Source: Bog-473 sp963755495
GTDB taxonomy: Bacteria > Actinomycetota > Acidimicrobiia > Acidimicrobiales > RAAP-2
Direction: 5' to 3'
NCBI GenBank assembly: GCA_963755495.1
Contig: CAVWJS010000004.1
Location: forward strand, 248,001 to 312,000
DNA length: 64,000 nt
The first letter of the stretch is position 1. The number at the start of each line of letters is the position of its first letter. The notes under the pieces are model-generated. The model was given only the letters and a program-made list of their open reading frames with translations. It searched no databases and had not been told where the DNA came from. Of the stretch, positions 38,647 to 47,077 are shown piece by piece. The translations under genes were made by a program, and so were the position numbers.

Positions 38647-38838
38647 CTAGGCCGAATGGAGTGCCGGATGATCGCGGCAACGTGCGCTCCATCCGGTCGG
38701 GATCACACTGACCGTCATCCGGCGCCCACACTCAGGGCAGAACCTTGGCGGGTCGAAGGGCCGACCGCAACCTGCGCAGACGGGCGTCGGACGGCCGCAG
38801 CCGGTGCAGAAGGAGTGGTGCGCAGCTACCTCGCTCAT
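38647..38838 (-). CDS. bsaP: Biotin synthase auxiliary protein-like zinc-ribbon protein (BsaP)
   Basis: A 63-residue cysteine-rich protein. FCTGCGRPTPVCAGCGRPF, PRFCPECGRRMTVSV and PTGWSARCRDHP give three CxxC pairs and resemble BsaP, the small protein that mycobacterial biotin synthase needs for activity. It lies 24 bases after the bioB stop on the same strand, so the two are translated from one message. The cysteine pairs should hold zinc or an iron-sulfur cluster. A nine-base repeat ATCTAAATG occurs at both the bioB stop and this start. The identification rests on motif and context, and is strong for so small a protein. Confidence 0.82.
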   Translation of the reverse strand: MSEVAAHHSFCTGCGRPTPVCAGCGRPFDPPRFCPECGRRMTVSVIPTGWSARCRDHPALHSA

Positions 38839-38862
38839 TTAGATGGCAGGAGATAGCAGCAT

Positions 38863-39942
38863 TTAGATAGCGGCAGTGAGCGCCCCGATAGGCATGCGCA
38901 GATCAGCCAGCATCTGGAGATCCTCGTCAGAGGAGCGACCAAGCGTGGTGAGGTAGTTGCCGACAATGAGGGCGTTGATGCCTGCTGTCATGCCGATTGC
39001 TTGGAGGTCACGTAGGGTGACCTCGCGGCCGCCGGCGTAGCGGAGAATCACCGAAGGCAGGGCGAGGCGAAAGAGTGCGATCCACCGGATGGCCTCCCAG
39101 GCGTCCACGACGGGGCGATCCCCGAGCGGCGTACCGGGACGGGGATTGAGAAAGTTGAGGGGCACTTCCGTCGGGTCCAGTTCCTGAAGTTGCACGAGTA
39201 ACTCGACCCGTTGCGCGTCGCTTTCGCCCATGCCGATGAGTGCGCCGCAGCAGAGCTCCATCCCGTACTCACGCACAAGACGGCAGGTGTCCGCTCGCTC
39301 GTCCCACGTGTGCGTGGTGACGACCGACGGAAAGTAGGAGCGTGACGTCTCCACGTTGTGGTTGTAGCGGTGGACGCCACCTGCAGCGAGGCGCCGGGCT
39401 TGATCCTCGGTAAGGACGCCGGCACTCACCGCCACATTGAGCCCCGTTTCCTCTGCCACCAGGGGGACGAGTTCGAGAAGGCGCTCCATCGTTCGCTCGT
39501 CCGGGCCGCGGATGGCCAACACAATGCAGAACTCGGATGCTCCGAGCGCTTTCGTCTCGCGAGCGGCCGCGAGGACGTCTTCGGTCTTCAGGAACGGGGT
39601 GGCCTTCACGGGCGTGTCGAATCGAGAGGACTGCGAGCAAAAATGGCAATCCTCCGGGCAACCTCCGGTTTTGGCCGAGAGAATTCCCTCTATCTCCACC
39701 TCGGGTCCACACCACGCAAGCCGGACCTGATGGGCTAAAGAGGCGAGCGCCATGACCGCGCCATCGGGCAAAGAGGCCAGCGCCGTGATCTCCTCCGCCG
39801 TCAAAAGCCGCCGCTCGTCCAGCAGGGCATTCTCGGCGGCTGCGACAACCGCCCGTTCGGCTTCAGTCAAAGGACCTTGGGTCGCAGGGGTCGTTTGGTG
39901 AGGCGAACCGGTGCGAAGGGTCAGTGGGATTGAGTTGGGCAC
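38863..39942 (-). CDS. bioB: Biotin synthase
   Basis: BioB inserts sulfur into dethiobiotin, using two iron-sulfur clusters and S-adenosylmethionine. The radical-SAM cluster motif is GGCPEDCHFCSQS (Cys95, Cys99, Cys102). Downstream landmarks include FCIVLAIRGPDERTMERLLEL, GVHRYNHNVETSRSYFP, CCGALIGMGESDAQRVEL and LNFLNPRPGTPLGDRP. The C-terminal ILRYAGGREVTLRDLQAIGM has the conserved Arg that ligates the [2Fe-2S] cluster. It is 359 residues, normal, with a 25-residue N-terminal extension before the family's conserved start. The next gene is bsaP. No other bio genes are in the window. It is divergent from an acyl-CoA dehydrogenase. Confidence 0.95.
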   Translation of the reverse strand: MPNSIPLTLRTGSPHQTTPATQGPLTEAERAVVAAAENALLDERRLLTAEEITALASLPDGAVMALASLAHQVRLAWCGPEVEIEGILSAKTGGCPEDCHFCSQSSRFDTPVKATPFLKTEDVLAAARETKALGASEFCIVLAIRGPDERTMERLLELVPLVAEETGLNVAVSAGVLTEDQARRLAAGGVHRYNHNVETSRSYFPSVVTTHTWDERADTCRLVREYGMELCCGALIGMGESDAQRVELLVQLQELDPTEVPLNFLNPRPGTPLGDRPVVDAWEAIRWIALFRLALPSVILRYAGGREVTLRDLQAIGMTAGINALIVGNYLTTLGRSSDEDLQMLADLRMPIGALTAAI

Positions 39943-40053
39943 GGCAACACGGTAGCGGCCAGGTGCGCTCTGCCGGTAGCTGGCCTTGAGTTCGGCAGCG
40001 AATGGGGGGACAAAGGGGTGCTAAACCGGAGTCAACCCACGAAAGAGGAATTG

Positions 40054-41355
40054 ATGGCCTGGGACTTTTCGACGGAGCCCGAATTCGAGGAGAAGCTCGA
40101 GTGGATGCGTACATTCGTGCGTCAGGAGGTCTTCCCCCTCGAGACACTCGACCTCACATATGACCAAGTCCGCCTCGTCATTCGCCCCCTTCAAGAGCAG
40201 GTCAAGGAGCAGGGCCTCTGGGCGGCGCATTTACCGCCTGAGCTCGGCGGCATGGGGTTCGGGCAGGTCCGTCTCGGTCTGATGCACGAGATTCTCGGTC
40301 AATCACCACTCGCACCAGTCGTCTTTGGCAATAATGCGCCGGATTCGGGAAACGCCGAGCTCCTTGCGGTCGGCATCGAGACGACCGGCAACGACGAGCA
40401 GAGGCGCAAGTGGTTGCAACCACTACTCGACGGCGATCTCCGGAGTGCATTCTCCATGACCGAGCCCAATACGGCCGGTTCCGATCCCACCCTGCTCACA
40501 ACGTCGGCGATCCGTGACGGCGACGAGTACGTCCTCAACGGACACAAGTGGTTCACCACCAATGGCTCCGTAGCCGATTTCCTGATTGTGATGGCCGTCA
40601 CCAATCCAGATGTCCACCCGTATCAAGGCTCATCCATGCTCATCGTCCCCGTAGAGACCGAAGGCGTGGACATCGTGCGCGACGTCGCCACGATGGAGGA
40701 CCCCCATACGCCGTACGGACGCTTCGGTAACCACGCAGAGATCGTCTACCGCGATGTGCGCATACCGGTCGCCAACCTGGTTGGCCGCGAGGGTGACGGG
40801 TTCCAGTTGGCGCAGAAGAGGCTCGGGCCAGGACGTATCCACCACTGCATGCGGTGGCTGGGCCAATCGCGTCGCGCCTTCGACATGCTCTGTGAGCGGG
40901 CCGTCTCCCGGTACGCGCACGGATCGGTGTTGGCCGAGAAGCAGACGATCCAGAACTGGGTCGCGGACTCACTGGCCGAAATGCAGGCCGCCCGGCTGAT
41001 GACGCTGCACGCGGCGTGGAAGATGGACCAGGAGGGGCAGGCGGCCGCCCGGGTGGAGATCGCCATGATCAAGTACTACGGCGCTGCGGTGCTCTACAAC
41101 GTCATCGACCGGGCGCTCCAGGTGCATGGCTCACTCGGTTACTCCTCCGATTTGCCGCTGGAGGCGATGTACCGGGCGGCGCGGGCGGCTCGGCTTTACG
41201 ACGGCCCCGACGAGGTACACCGACAGACCGTGGCGCGCCGCGTGCTCAAGGGGTACACGCCGACCGAGGTCCCGACCGAGCACATCCCGACCAGACGAAT
41301 AGAGGCACAGCGCCAGTTCGCCGACCTGCTCGAGTCACTCACCATCGACACCTGA
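40054..41355 (+). CDS. Acyl-CoA dehydrogenase
   Basis: An intact 433-residue FAD enzyme for the first step of acyl-CoA beta-oxidation. It shows GLWAAHLPPELGGMGFGQ, the substrate/FAD region AFSMTEPNTAGSDPTLL, GHKWFTTNGSVADFLIVMAVT, GPGRIHHCMRWLGQ and VHGSLGYSSDLPLEAMYRAARA. The C-terminal YDGPDEVHRQTVARRVLKGY carries the FAD-contacting residues. It resembles the ACAD10/11-like subgroup. ATG 40054 is chosen because of the upstream AAGAGGAA ribosome site. The electron acceptor would be ETF, not encoded here. It converges with the F420-type oxidoreductase gene, 8 bases apart. Confidence 0.93.
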   Translation: MAWDFSTEPEFEEKLEWMRTFVRQEVFPLETLDLTYDQVRLVIRPLQEQVKEQGLWAAHLPPELGGMGFGQVRLGLMHEILGQSPLAPVVFGNNAPDSGNAELLAVGIETTGNDEQRRKWLQPLLDGDLRSAFSMTEPNTAGSDPTLLTTSAIRDGDEYVLNGHKWFTTNGSVADFLIVMAVTNPDVHPYQGSSMLIVPVETEGVDIVRDVATMEDPHTPYGRFGNHAEIVYRDVRIPVANLVGREGDGFQLAQKRLGPGRIHHCMRWLGQSRRAFDMLCERAVSRYAHGSVLAEKQTIQNWVADSLAEMQAARLMTLHAAWKMDQEGQAAARVEIAMIKYYGAAVLYNVIDRALQVHGSLGYSSDLPLEAMYRAARAARLYDGPDEVHRQTVARRVLKGYTPTEVPTEHIPTRRIEAQRQFADLLESLTIDT

Positions 41356-41363
41356 ACGAGGGC

Positions 41364-42351
41364 TCAGAATGCCGAAGGGGAGAGGTTGACCAGGGCGTCG
41401 CTGAGATCGACGCCGAGCGGCGAAGATGGCCAGCGCAGGAATGGTGACGCCGTTGTCCATGTAGCGCTTGATCGTGGCCCGGCACTGTGCGAATGACCCA
41501 TGGACGACGAGTTCGTCGACGACTTCGTCGGGAATGGCCGCCAGTGCTCCCTTGCGATCTCCCGCGGCCCAGGCATCCCACATTCCCTGCAGGGCCGGTC
41601 CTCGCCCCAACCATCGCTGGAATTCGGCGTAGGCATTGACGTTCATATAGGCCGTGATCATGCGACGGGCGACGGCGCGCACCATCTCGTCGTCTTCGGA
41701 GGGGATCACGAAAATCCGGGCTACGACCTCCTTGCCCTCGCCGCCTGCCGCCTCGATCTCGGCTACTGAGGTGGGTACGTCGTCGGGGCCTAACCAATTC
41801 AGGATTACGCCATCGGCCTCCTTCCCCGCGAGGTGCAACATGCCTGGCCGCAGGGCCGCTACGTAGAGGTGTGGCCGCTGCTCGGGAACTCGGGTCAGCC
41901 GGAAACCGGTGACCGAGAACCCCTCGTAGGCCTGCGTGACCTTCTCGCCCGTGAGGGCAAGGCGAAGGAAGCGGAGGGTGTCGCGCACACGCTTGTACTG
42001 GTTCTCGAATGCCAAGCCGTTCCAGCCGGCCACAATGACTTCAGACGATGCCCCCAGGCCGAACGCGAATCGGCCTGGCGCGGCGTCGGCGAGAGAGGCG
42101 ATGCTCTGCGCCAGCGTGGCGGGTCCGCGTGTATACGCCGGCGTAATGGCAACGCCGAGATTGAACGTGGGTTCCCAGGCGGCGGCAAGGGCGAGGGGAG
42201 TGAAGCCGTCGGCCCCATCCACCTCGGCGGACCAGAGGTCGGTGTAGGCGAGCTCGCGCAGGCGCGCGTACAAGCCCTTGTGGTCATGGAGGGGTATCCC
42301 GTCGAAGGGGATAGTGATCCCGTAACGGGAGCCATTCAATCCTGGTGCCAC
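41364..42351 (-). CDS. LLM-class F420-dependent oxidoreductase, C-terminus frameshifted
   Basis: A TIM-barrel luciferase-like enzyme of about 329 residues: YGITIPFDGIPL, YTDLWSAEVDGADGFTPLALAAAWEPTFNLG, GRFAFGLGASSEVIVAGWNG and RPHLYVAALRPGMLHLAGKEADGVILNWL. This matches F420-dependent LLM oxidoreductases. The last 15 residues after a shift near 41415 (GVDLSDALVNLSPSAF) give the proper end at 41364. GTG 42351 is the best start, 7 bases after the PPK2 stop. The substrate is unknown. It belongs to an operon of three minus-strand genes with PPK2 and a DNA adenine methylase, and needs the F420 made by the cofD-cofE genes. Confidence 0.85.
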
Positions 42352-42358
42352 GCTGGAG

Positions 42359-43288
42359 TCAGCTCCGAGCTGAATGTCTGCCCGCTGCAGTGATGACCGC
42401 CTCCGCCTCCGCCTCCGCTGCCGCACCGGCCCCATTCCCCTGACTGTCCGACTGGACGTCGGCATCGTCGAATGCCAGGGCGGCTTGCGTCCGCTCCTCC
42501 TCCTCGTCGTCGGACGACGGCACCTTGATACCCCAACGAGCCATCCCCTCCTCCATGCGCCGGATGACGGTCTCGATGACCTCGACCCGACCGTTGCGCT
42601 TGTTCTCCGAGGAGATGACGTCCCAGTGGGCCAAGGGGCCGTCGGTGAGGCGGAGCATGTCAGCAACTGCTTCGTTGTACTGGGGACGCTTCTCCCTGTT
42701 CCGCCAGTCTTCATCCGTGAGCTTCCACGACTTGAGCGGATCGTCGCGCCGTCGCTCGAAGCGGCGCAGCTGCTCCTCGTGCGACATGTGGAGCCAGAGC
42801 TTGATCACCACCATGCCTTCTTCGGCCAGCGTGTGCTCGAAGTCGTTGATTTCGTCATAGGCCCGCCGCCACTGCACCTCAGTGGCCAGATCTTCCACCC
42901 GTTCGACCAGTACCCGGCCGTACCAGCTCCGGTCGAAGATGGTCATGCCGCCCCAGCCGGGCAGCGGTGGCCAGAAGCGCCACAAGAAGTGGTGCCGCAG
43001 CTCGTCAGGGGTCGGCGCACCGTAGGGCGCGATGTGGACGTGGCGCGGATCGAGCGATTCGACCAGCCGCTTGATGGCGCCTCCCTTGCCGGCCGCATCC
43101 CATCCTTCAAAGACGATGCAGACGGGAGGGCCCAACTTGCCGCCGGTGAGTTGTCCGCCGTTGATGAGGCGAAGGTGGAGCACCCGGAGTTGCGCCTTTT
43201 GGAGCCGTTTGGCCTCTTCATCTTTCGACATCCGCGCAGAAAGATCGGTGTCCTCCAACCGTGCGTAATGATGGTGGGCGGTTGTCAC
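42359..43288 (-). CDS. Polyphosphate kinase 2 (PPK2) family protein
   Basis: A 309-residue PPK2. It phosphorylates nucleotides with polyphosphate or makes polyphosphate from GTP/ATP. The Walker A motif FEGWDAAGKGG (residues 60-70), the lid region RRFERRRDDPLKSWK and the Walker B-like FDRSWYGRVLVERVE (118-132) are present. It follows the single-domain class layout, with an Ala/Glu-rich C-terminal extension of about 45 residues (GAAAEAEAEAV). The ATG at 43288 begins 6 bases after the DNA methylase stop. The genes are in one operon with an F420 oxidoreductase, an unusual combination with no obvious shared pathway. Confidence 0.93.
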   Translation of the reverse strand: MTTAHHHYARLEDTDLSARMSKDEEAKRLQKAQLRVLHLRLINGGQLTGGKLGPPVCIVFEGWDAAGKGGAIKRLVESLDPRHVHIAPYGAPTPDELRHHFLWRFWPPLPGWGGMTIFDRSWYGRVLVERVEDLATEVQWRRAYDEINDFEHTLAEEGMVVIKLWLHMSHEEQLRRFERRRDDPLKSWKLTDEDWRNREKRPQYNEAVADMLRLTDGPLAHWDVISSENKRNGRVEVIETVIRRMEEGMARWGIKVPSSDDEEEERTQAALAFDDADVQSDSQGNGAGAAAEAEAEAVITAAGRHSARS

Positions 43289-43293
43289 CTCGC

Positions 43294-44487
43294 CTATTGA
43301 AGCCGATCCCCAGCGCCGGAGTTGGGACCGCCCCCCGAGCGGCCATGCGGCTGCTCTTGGAGAGTCCGGCCCAGGGCCCCTACCCTGAGCCCCGAACCCG
43401 CACCTGACCTGCGTCCCGACGCGACTCCGGACGCAGTGCCCAATCGCTCGACTGCCTCTACCACTCGCTGCACCAATGCCGCCTCTCCCGCGATCACTAC
43501 GAGCTCCTGATTGGAAAGATGCGACACCTGGCCCACCTTCACGCCGGAAGGGTCGAAGATCCCGATCCGGGCACCCACGTAACGGGTCGAGTCAAAAGCC
43601 AGCGTGGCGACCGATCGTCCCTGGCTGCACAGCGTCTCGAGCTCCTCGACGGCCAACCATGATTCGTCGTTGTACGACAGCACGAGTAGTTCGCAGTCGA
43701 CATCACTCACCACAGACCGCAAGGCGTCGGGCATGGTGCGCTTGGAATTGAACGCGCTTCTCGTGGCGGGATCCCTCGCGTCGATCCGCTTGCGCGCCAC
43801 GCCGTACGGCTCCGGCGCATCCCAGGCCACGAGGGTCTCCCACACGTGGTAGTTGGTGAAGTAGCGATGCTGGTTGTAAGGCGGGTCGAGATACGCCAGA
43901 TCGAACGTCCCCAACTGGCTCGCCACCACCAGCGCGTCGCCACGCACCGCGTGCCCCCGGCCAGGCAAGAGGGCGGGCACGCGCAACGTCAAGGGGTTGG
44001 CCGAGCGCGGCGCCCACTGCTTCACGTATGCCATCTGCACGCCTGTGGTCGAATCCACCCGGTCCGCCGCCTCGATGAGGCTCGTCAAGAGGATCGGGTA
44101 CAGCGGCGACTCCGCGTAGTCGCGGGCGATGACATCACGAGCGGCATCTATCCGGGCAGCATTGAACGGTTGGAAGAAGCGCGCTTGCTTGCTGAAGATG
44201 TCGTGGACGTATCCAGGCGTGCCGGCCAGCGAATTGAGATGGGTGATGGCTGCCGTAAGCGCCGTCAGGTCGACTGCGGCCGGGTCGGACTCTATGTAGC
44301 ACTGGGCGAAGACATGGGCGTAGCGGGCCGTGTCGACCGCGGTGACCTCGACGCCCTGGGCTTTGAAGGCTTGCGCGACGCGTGTCGTGCCGGTGAAGAG
44401 ATCGAGTGCGGTGCGGGCGCCGGAGGCCGCGCAGATCTCGGCGAGCACGGGAATGAGGCGTCGCTTGGATCCCAGGTACTTGATCAC
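43294..44487 (-). CDS. D12-class N6-adenine DNA methyltransferase, orphan
   Basis: A 397-residue protein with YLGSKRRLIP (residues 4-13), the SAM-binding LDLFTGTTRVAQAFKAQG (29-46), PVxW-like LTSLIEAADRVDSTTG and the catalytic DPPYN (201-205). This is the layout of Dam-like D12 methylases. No restriction endonuclease gene lies on either side, so it may be a solitary methylase for regulation or protection, or a residue of a lost system. A Gly/Arg/Ser-rich C-terminal tail of about 40 residues is low in complexity. It leads the operon with PPK2. It is divergent from another methyltransferase, 55 bases away. Confidence 0.9.
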   Translation of the reverse strand: MIKYLGSKRRLIPVLAEICAASGARTALDLFTGTTRVAQAFKAQGVEVTAVDTARYAHVFAQCYIESDPAAVDLTALTAAITHLNSLAGTPGYVHDIFSKQARFFQPFNAARIDAARDVIARDYAESPLYPILLTSLIEAADRVDSTTGVQMAYVKQWAPRSANPLTLRVPALLPGRGHAVRGDALVVASQLGTFDLAYLDPPYNQHRYFTNYHVWETLVAWDAPEPYGVARKRIDARDPATRSAFNSKRTMPDALRSVVSDVDCELLVLSYNDESWLAVEELETLCSQGRSVATLAFDSTRYVGARIGIFDPSGVKVGQVSHLSNQELVVIAGEAALVQRVVEAVERLGTASGVASGRRSGAGSGLRVGALGRTLQEQPHGRSGGGPNSGAGDRLQ

Positions 44488-44542
44488 CCACCCACCCTAC
44501 GATGGCGACACGCCCGAAGCGGGGAACAGCGGAGCAATTACG

Positions 44543-45220
44543 GTGCACACCATGAATGAGGAGCACTGGGTGCGCTGGCATGAGTCCTACGAAGACCCAG
44601 ACTCGGCGCTGTCCTTTCGACTTCGACTGGTCCAAGACGGCGTGCGGACGGCGCTCGACCGCGCTCTCGCGGGACCGGTCTCGATCGTGAGCATGTGCGC
44701 GGGACAGGGGCGCGATGTGATCGACGTCGTGGCCGACCATGTGCGACGCTCCGACGTGCGAGCGCGCCTGGTCGAGAGTGACCCCTCCCTGGTGGCATTC
44801 GCTCGGCGGCGGGCGGCCGATTTCGGCGTGAGTGAACAGATCGCGGTGGTCGAGGGGGATGCCTCGCTGGTGCGCTCGTATGCCCCGTTTGTCCCAGCTG
44901 ATCTGGTGCTCATCTGTGGCGTGTTCGGGAATGTCACTGAGGAAGATATTCGGGGAACCGTCTCGAGGATGCCATCGTTCTGTGCGCCGGAGGGAACGGT
45001 TATCTGGACCCGTCATCGCCGCCCCCCTGACCTGACCCCTTCGGTGCGAGGGTGGTTTGCCGACGTAGGGTTCGAAGAGGTGTCCTTCGTGGCGCCGCCG
45101 GGCACTGTTCTCAGCGTCGGGTGCAACCGGCTCGCCCGCGGAGATTCGGGCGACGCGAGTCCACTCGATCCAGACCTGCGCCTCTTCGAATTCATGGGGG
45201 ATGGCTCGCTTCCGGCGTGA
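44543..45220 (+). CDS. SAM-dependent methyltransferase
   Basis: A class I methyltransferase of about 225 residues. The glycine motif SIVSMCAGQGRDVIDVV binds SAM, VRARLVESDPSLVAFARRRA contains the acidic residue for the ribose, and DLVLICGVFGNVTEEDI lies at motif IV. The substrate is unknown. GTG 44543 is chosen because GGAG at 44531-44534 has good spacing; ATG 44552 is an alternative. The C-terminus is Asp/Pro-rich. It is divergent from the D12 methylase and 69 bases upstream of the AIM24-like gene. Confidence 0.83.
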   Translation: MHTMNEEHWVRWHESYEDPDSALSFRLRLVQDGVRTALDRALAGPVSIVSMCAGQGRDVIDVVADHVRRSDVRARLVESDPSLVAFARRRAADFGVSEQIAVVEGDASLVRSYAPFVPADLVLICGVFGNVTEEDIRGTVSRMPSFCAPEGTVIWTRHRRPPDLTPSVRGWFADVGFEEVSFVAPPGTVLSVGCNRLARGDSGDASPLDPDLRLFEFMGDGSLPA

Positions 45221-45289
45221 GCCAGGAAAACTCCATGGTCGGCCGCTACGCTCGTGTCACCAGCAACGTCGGCGGCCGAGGAGGTCATC

Positions 45290-46045
45290 ATGGACGAAAC
45301 GATTCACGGAACTGTCATGCAGGTACTGGAGCTCTCGCTGCAGCCAGGTGAGTCGGTCGTGTCCGAGGCGGGAGAATTCAGCTGGATGACCGACGCCATC
45401 ACCTTCAGCACCGGGGCCGGCGGAGGCTTGGCCGGCAAGGGTCTCATGGGAGCGGTCAAGCGGGCGGTCGGCGGCAGCACCTTCTTGTTGACCACCTACA
45501 CCGCTCAGGGCGGGGTTGGATCCATTTCGTTTGCCTCCAAATTGCCGGGCCACATCGTCCCCGTCGAAGTTGGCGCCGGCAACGAGTTCCTGGTCCATCG
45601 CCACGGATTCATGGCCGCGGTCCCCGGGGTGGAGCTCGGTCTCGGGTTTCAGCAGTCGTTCCGGGGCGGCATCTTCGGAGGTATGGGTTTTCTCCTGCAA
45701 AAGCTGAGTGGGACGGGTCGGGCTTGGGTCGATCTCTCGGGCGAGGTGCTGGCCTTCGATCTCCAGGCCGGGCAGAGCATGAGGGTGCATCCGGGCCACG
45801 TCGGTCTTTTCCAGGCCTCCGTCCAGTTCAGGGTGGAGCGCGTGCCCGGACTGGTGAACCGCTACTTGGGCCAGGACGGCCATCACTTCGCCGTCCTGAC
45901 CGGCCCCGGCCGGATCTGGTTGCAGTCGATGCCGGTCGCAATATTGGCCGGCGCGATTGAGCCCTTCCTTCCTGACAACGGGGGCCGCGGCGACGATGTC
46001 GCCGCCGGAGCCGCCGGCGGGTTGCTGGGCAACCTCCTGCGTTAG
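45290..46045 (+). CDS. AIM24-family (TIGR00266-like) protein
   Basis: A 251-residue beta-rich protein of the AIM24 family: LELSLQPGESVVSEAGEFSWMTDAITFSTGAGGG, GSTFLLTTYTAQGGVGSISFASKLPG, GVELGLGFQQSFRGGIFGGMGFLLQKLSGTGRAW and VNRYLGQDGHHFAVLTGPGRIWLQSM. Function in bacteria is unknown. In yeast the family is mitochondrial and linked to membrane organisation. The ATG at 45290 has AGGAGG five bases upstream. A GTG 36 bases earlier is less likely. Its C-terminal GGRGDDVAAGAAGGLLGNLL is typical for the family. It has no obvious operon partner. Confidence 0.85.
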   Translation: MDETIHGTVMQVLELSLQPGESVVSEAGEFSWMTDAITFSTGAGGGLAGKGLMGAVKRAVGGSTFLLTTYTAQGGVGSISFASKLPGHIVPVEVGAGNEFLVHRHGFMAAVPGVELGLGFQQSFRGGIFGGMGFLLQKLSGTGRAWVDLSGEVLAFDLQAGQSMRVHPGHVGLFQASVQFRVERVPGLVNRYLGQDGHHFAVLTGPGRIWLQSMPVAILAGAIEPFLPDNGGRGDDVAAGAAGGLLGNLLR

Positions 46046-46081
46046 ATAGAGCGGCGACGTCTATGGGCTGAGAGCCCTCAA

Positions 46082-46105
46082 CCGAGGCGTTGCTCCGCCT
46101 CTTGC
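46082..46105 (+). terminator. Possible hairpin terminator after the AIM24-like gene
   Basis: GAGGCG (46084-46089) pairs with CGCCTC (46096-46101) across a six-base loop. Only two thymines follow, so it is a weak intrinsic terminator at best. Confidence 0.3.
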
Positions 46106-46197
46106 AATTCCAATCGACCACCTTGCTTGCACGTCTGGTCCAATCCTCCTGACTCCCTGCGCCGTACTACTGACGACCAATGAAAGGACGTCAGAAC

Positions 46198-47004
46198 ATG
46201 GCTTCAGGGACTGGACGTGGCCGCGGGCGCAATGCCAGCGCAATGGGCGGCCGAACAAGGGCCGCGCTCATTCTTAGTGCGAGCGCTCTCGCTACAGGCA
46301 CCTTGGCCTTGAGCACATTCGCCTCTTCTGCGCCGGCTTCTGCCAAGGGCTTGCCCAAAGTGCTGACACTTGAGACTGTTGTCGTTCCCAACATCGGCAA
46401 AGTGCTGGCGACGAGAGCAGGCCGGACGGTCTACCGCTATATGGTCGACCCCTCTGGCAAAGCAACCTGCACCGAAGCCTGCGCCAAGGTGTGGCCGCCG
46501 CTGCTGTTGCCCGAGGGGGTCACCCATCTCCAGGCGCCGTCGGGCGTCAAGGGTCTTTCCGTCGTTCATGTCGGGGGCGGGCGCCTGCAGGTCTTCTTCC
46601 ACCGTCATGCCCTCTACACGTTCGTGAGCGATAAGAAGAAGGGCCAAGCCAGTGGGGAAGGGGTCGAGAACGACTGGTTCGCCGTGCTGTCCAATGGCAA
46701 GTCGTCGGCGTCAGCCGCGGCACCGACCACATCCTCCCCGGCAACTGGAGGGAGCACCAGTATTCCCGCCGCGCCGACAAAGGCGCCCAGTGCATCCACT
46801 TCCCATTCCTCGTCGACGAAGGGCACGACGCCCCCGGTAACGTCGTCGACCTCACCGCCAAGCTCGTCGTCTCCGACCACGCAACCACGGACCACGCAAC
46901 CACCGGCGACGCAACCACCGACGACGCAGCCACCGACGACCACGACGACGCAGCCACCCTCGACGACAACGACGTCCCCTCCCGGGGGCGGTGTTGCGTT
47001 CTAG
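46198..47004 (+). CDS. Secreted Yx(FWY)xxD-motif protein with Pro/Thr-rich tail
   Basis: Residues 1-50 form an export signal with a basic start and a hydrophobic stretch (ALILSASALATGTLALSTFA). A COG4315-like module follows: GKVLATRAGRTVYRYMVD, TCTEACAKVWPPLLLPEG, VHVGGGRLQVFFHRHALYTFVSDKKKG and GEGVENDWFAVL. The cysteine pair probably forms a disulfide. The C-terminal third is a Ser/Thr/Pro-rich linker with PPTTQ-type repeats and no clear anchor. The family's role is unknown; surface or electron-transfer functions have been suggested. ATG 46198 follows AAGGA at good distance; ATG 46180 lacks one. Confidence 0.85.
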   Translation: MASGTGRGRGRNASAMGGRTRAALILSASALATGTLALSTFASSAPASAKGLPKVLTLETVVVPNIGKVLATRAGRTVYRYMVDPSGKATCTEACAKVWPPLLLPEGVTHLQAPSGVKGLSVVHVGGGRLQVFFHRHALYTFVSDKKKGQASGEGVENDWFAVLSNGKSSASAAAPTTSSPATGGSTSIPAAPTKAPSASTSHSSSTKGTTPPVTSSTSPPSSSSPTTQPRTTQPPATQPPTTQPPTTTTTQPPSTTTTSPPGGGVAF

Positions 47005-47077
47005 CCACGTTGGGTAGGGGGAGATGAACTGAGTTGTGTCCCGAGATTGCCGGGAGGCAGGGCTATCGTCCACTCCG

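Noticed and set aside
42374..43300. A 308-residue plus-strand frame
   Set aside because: Antisense to the intact PPK2 gene with clear Walker motifs.
43294..44487. Restriction-modification system
   Set aside because: Only a methylase is present; neighbouring genes on both sides are unrelated to nucleases.
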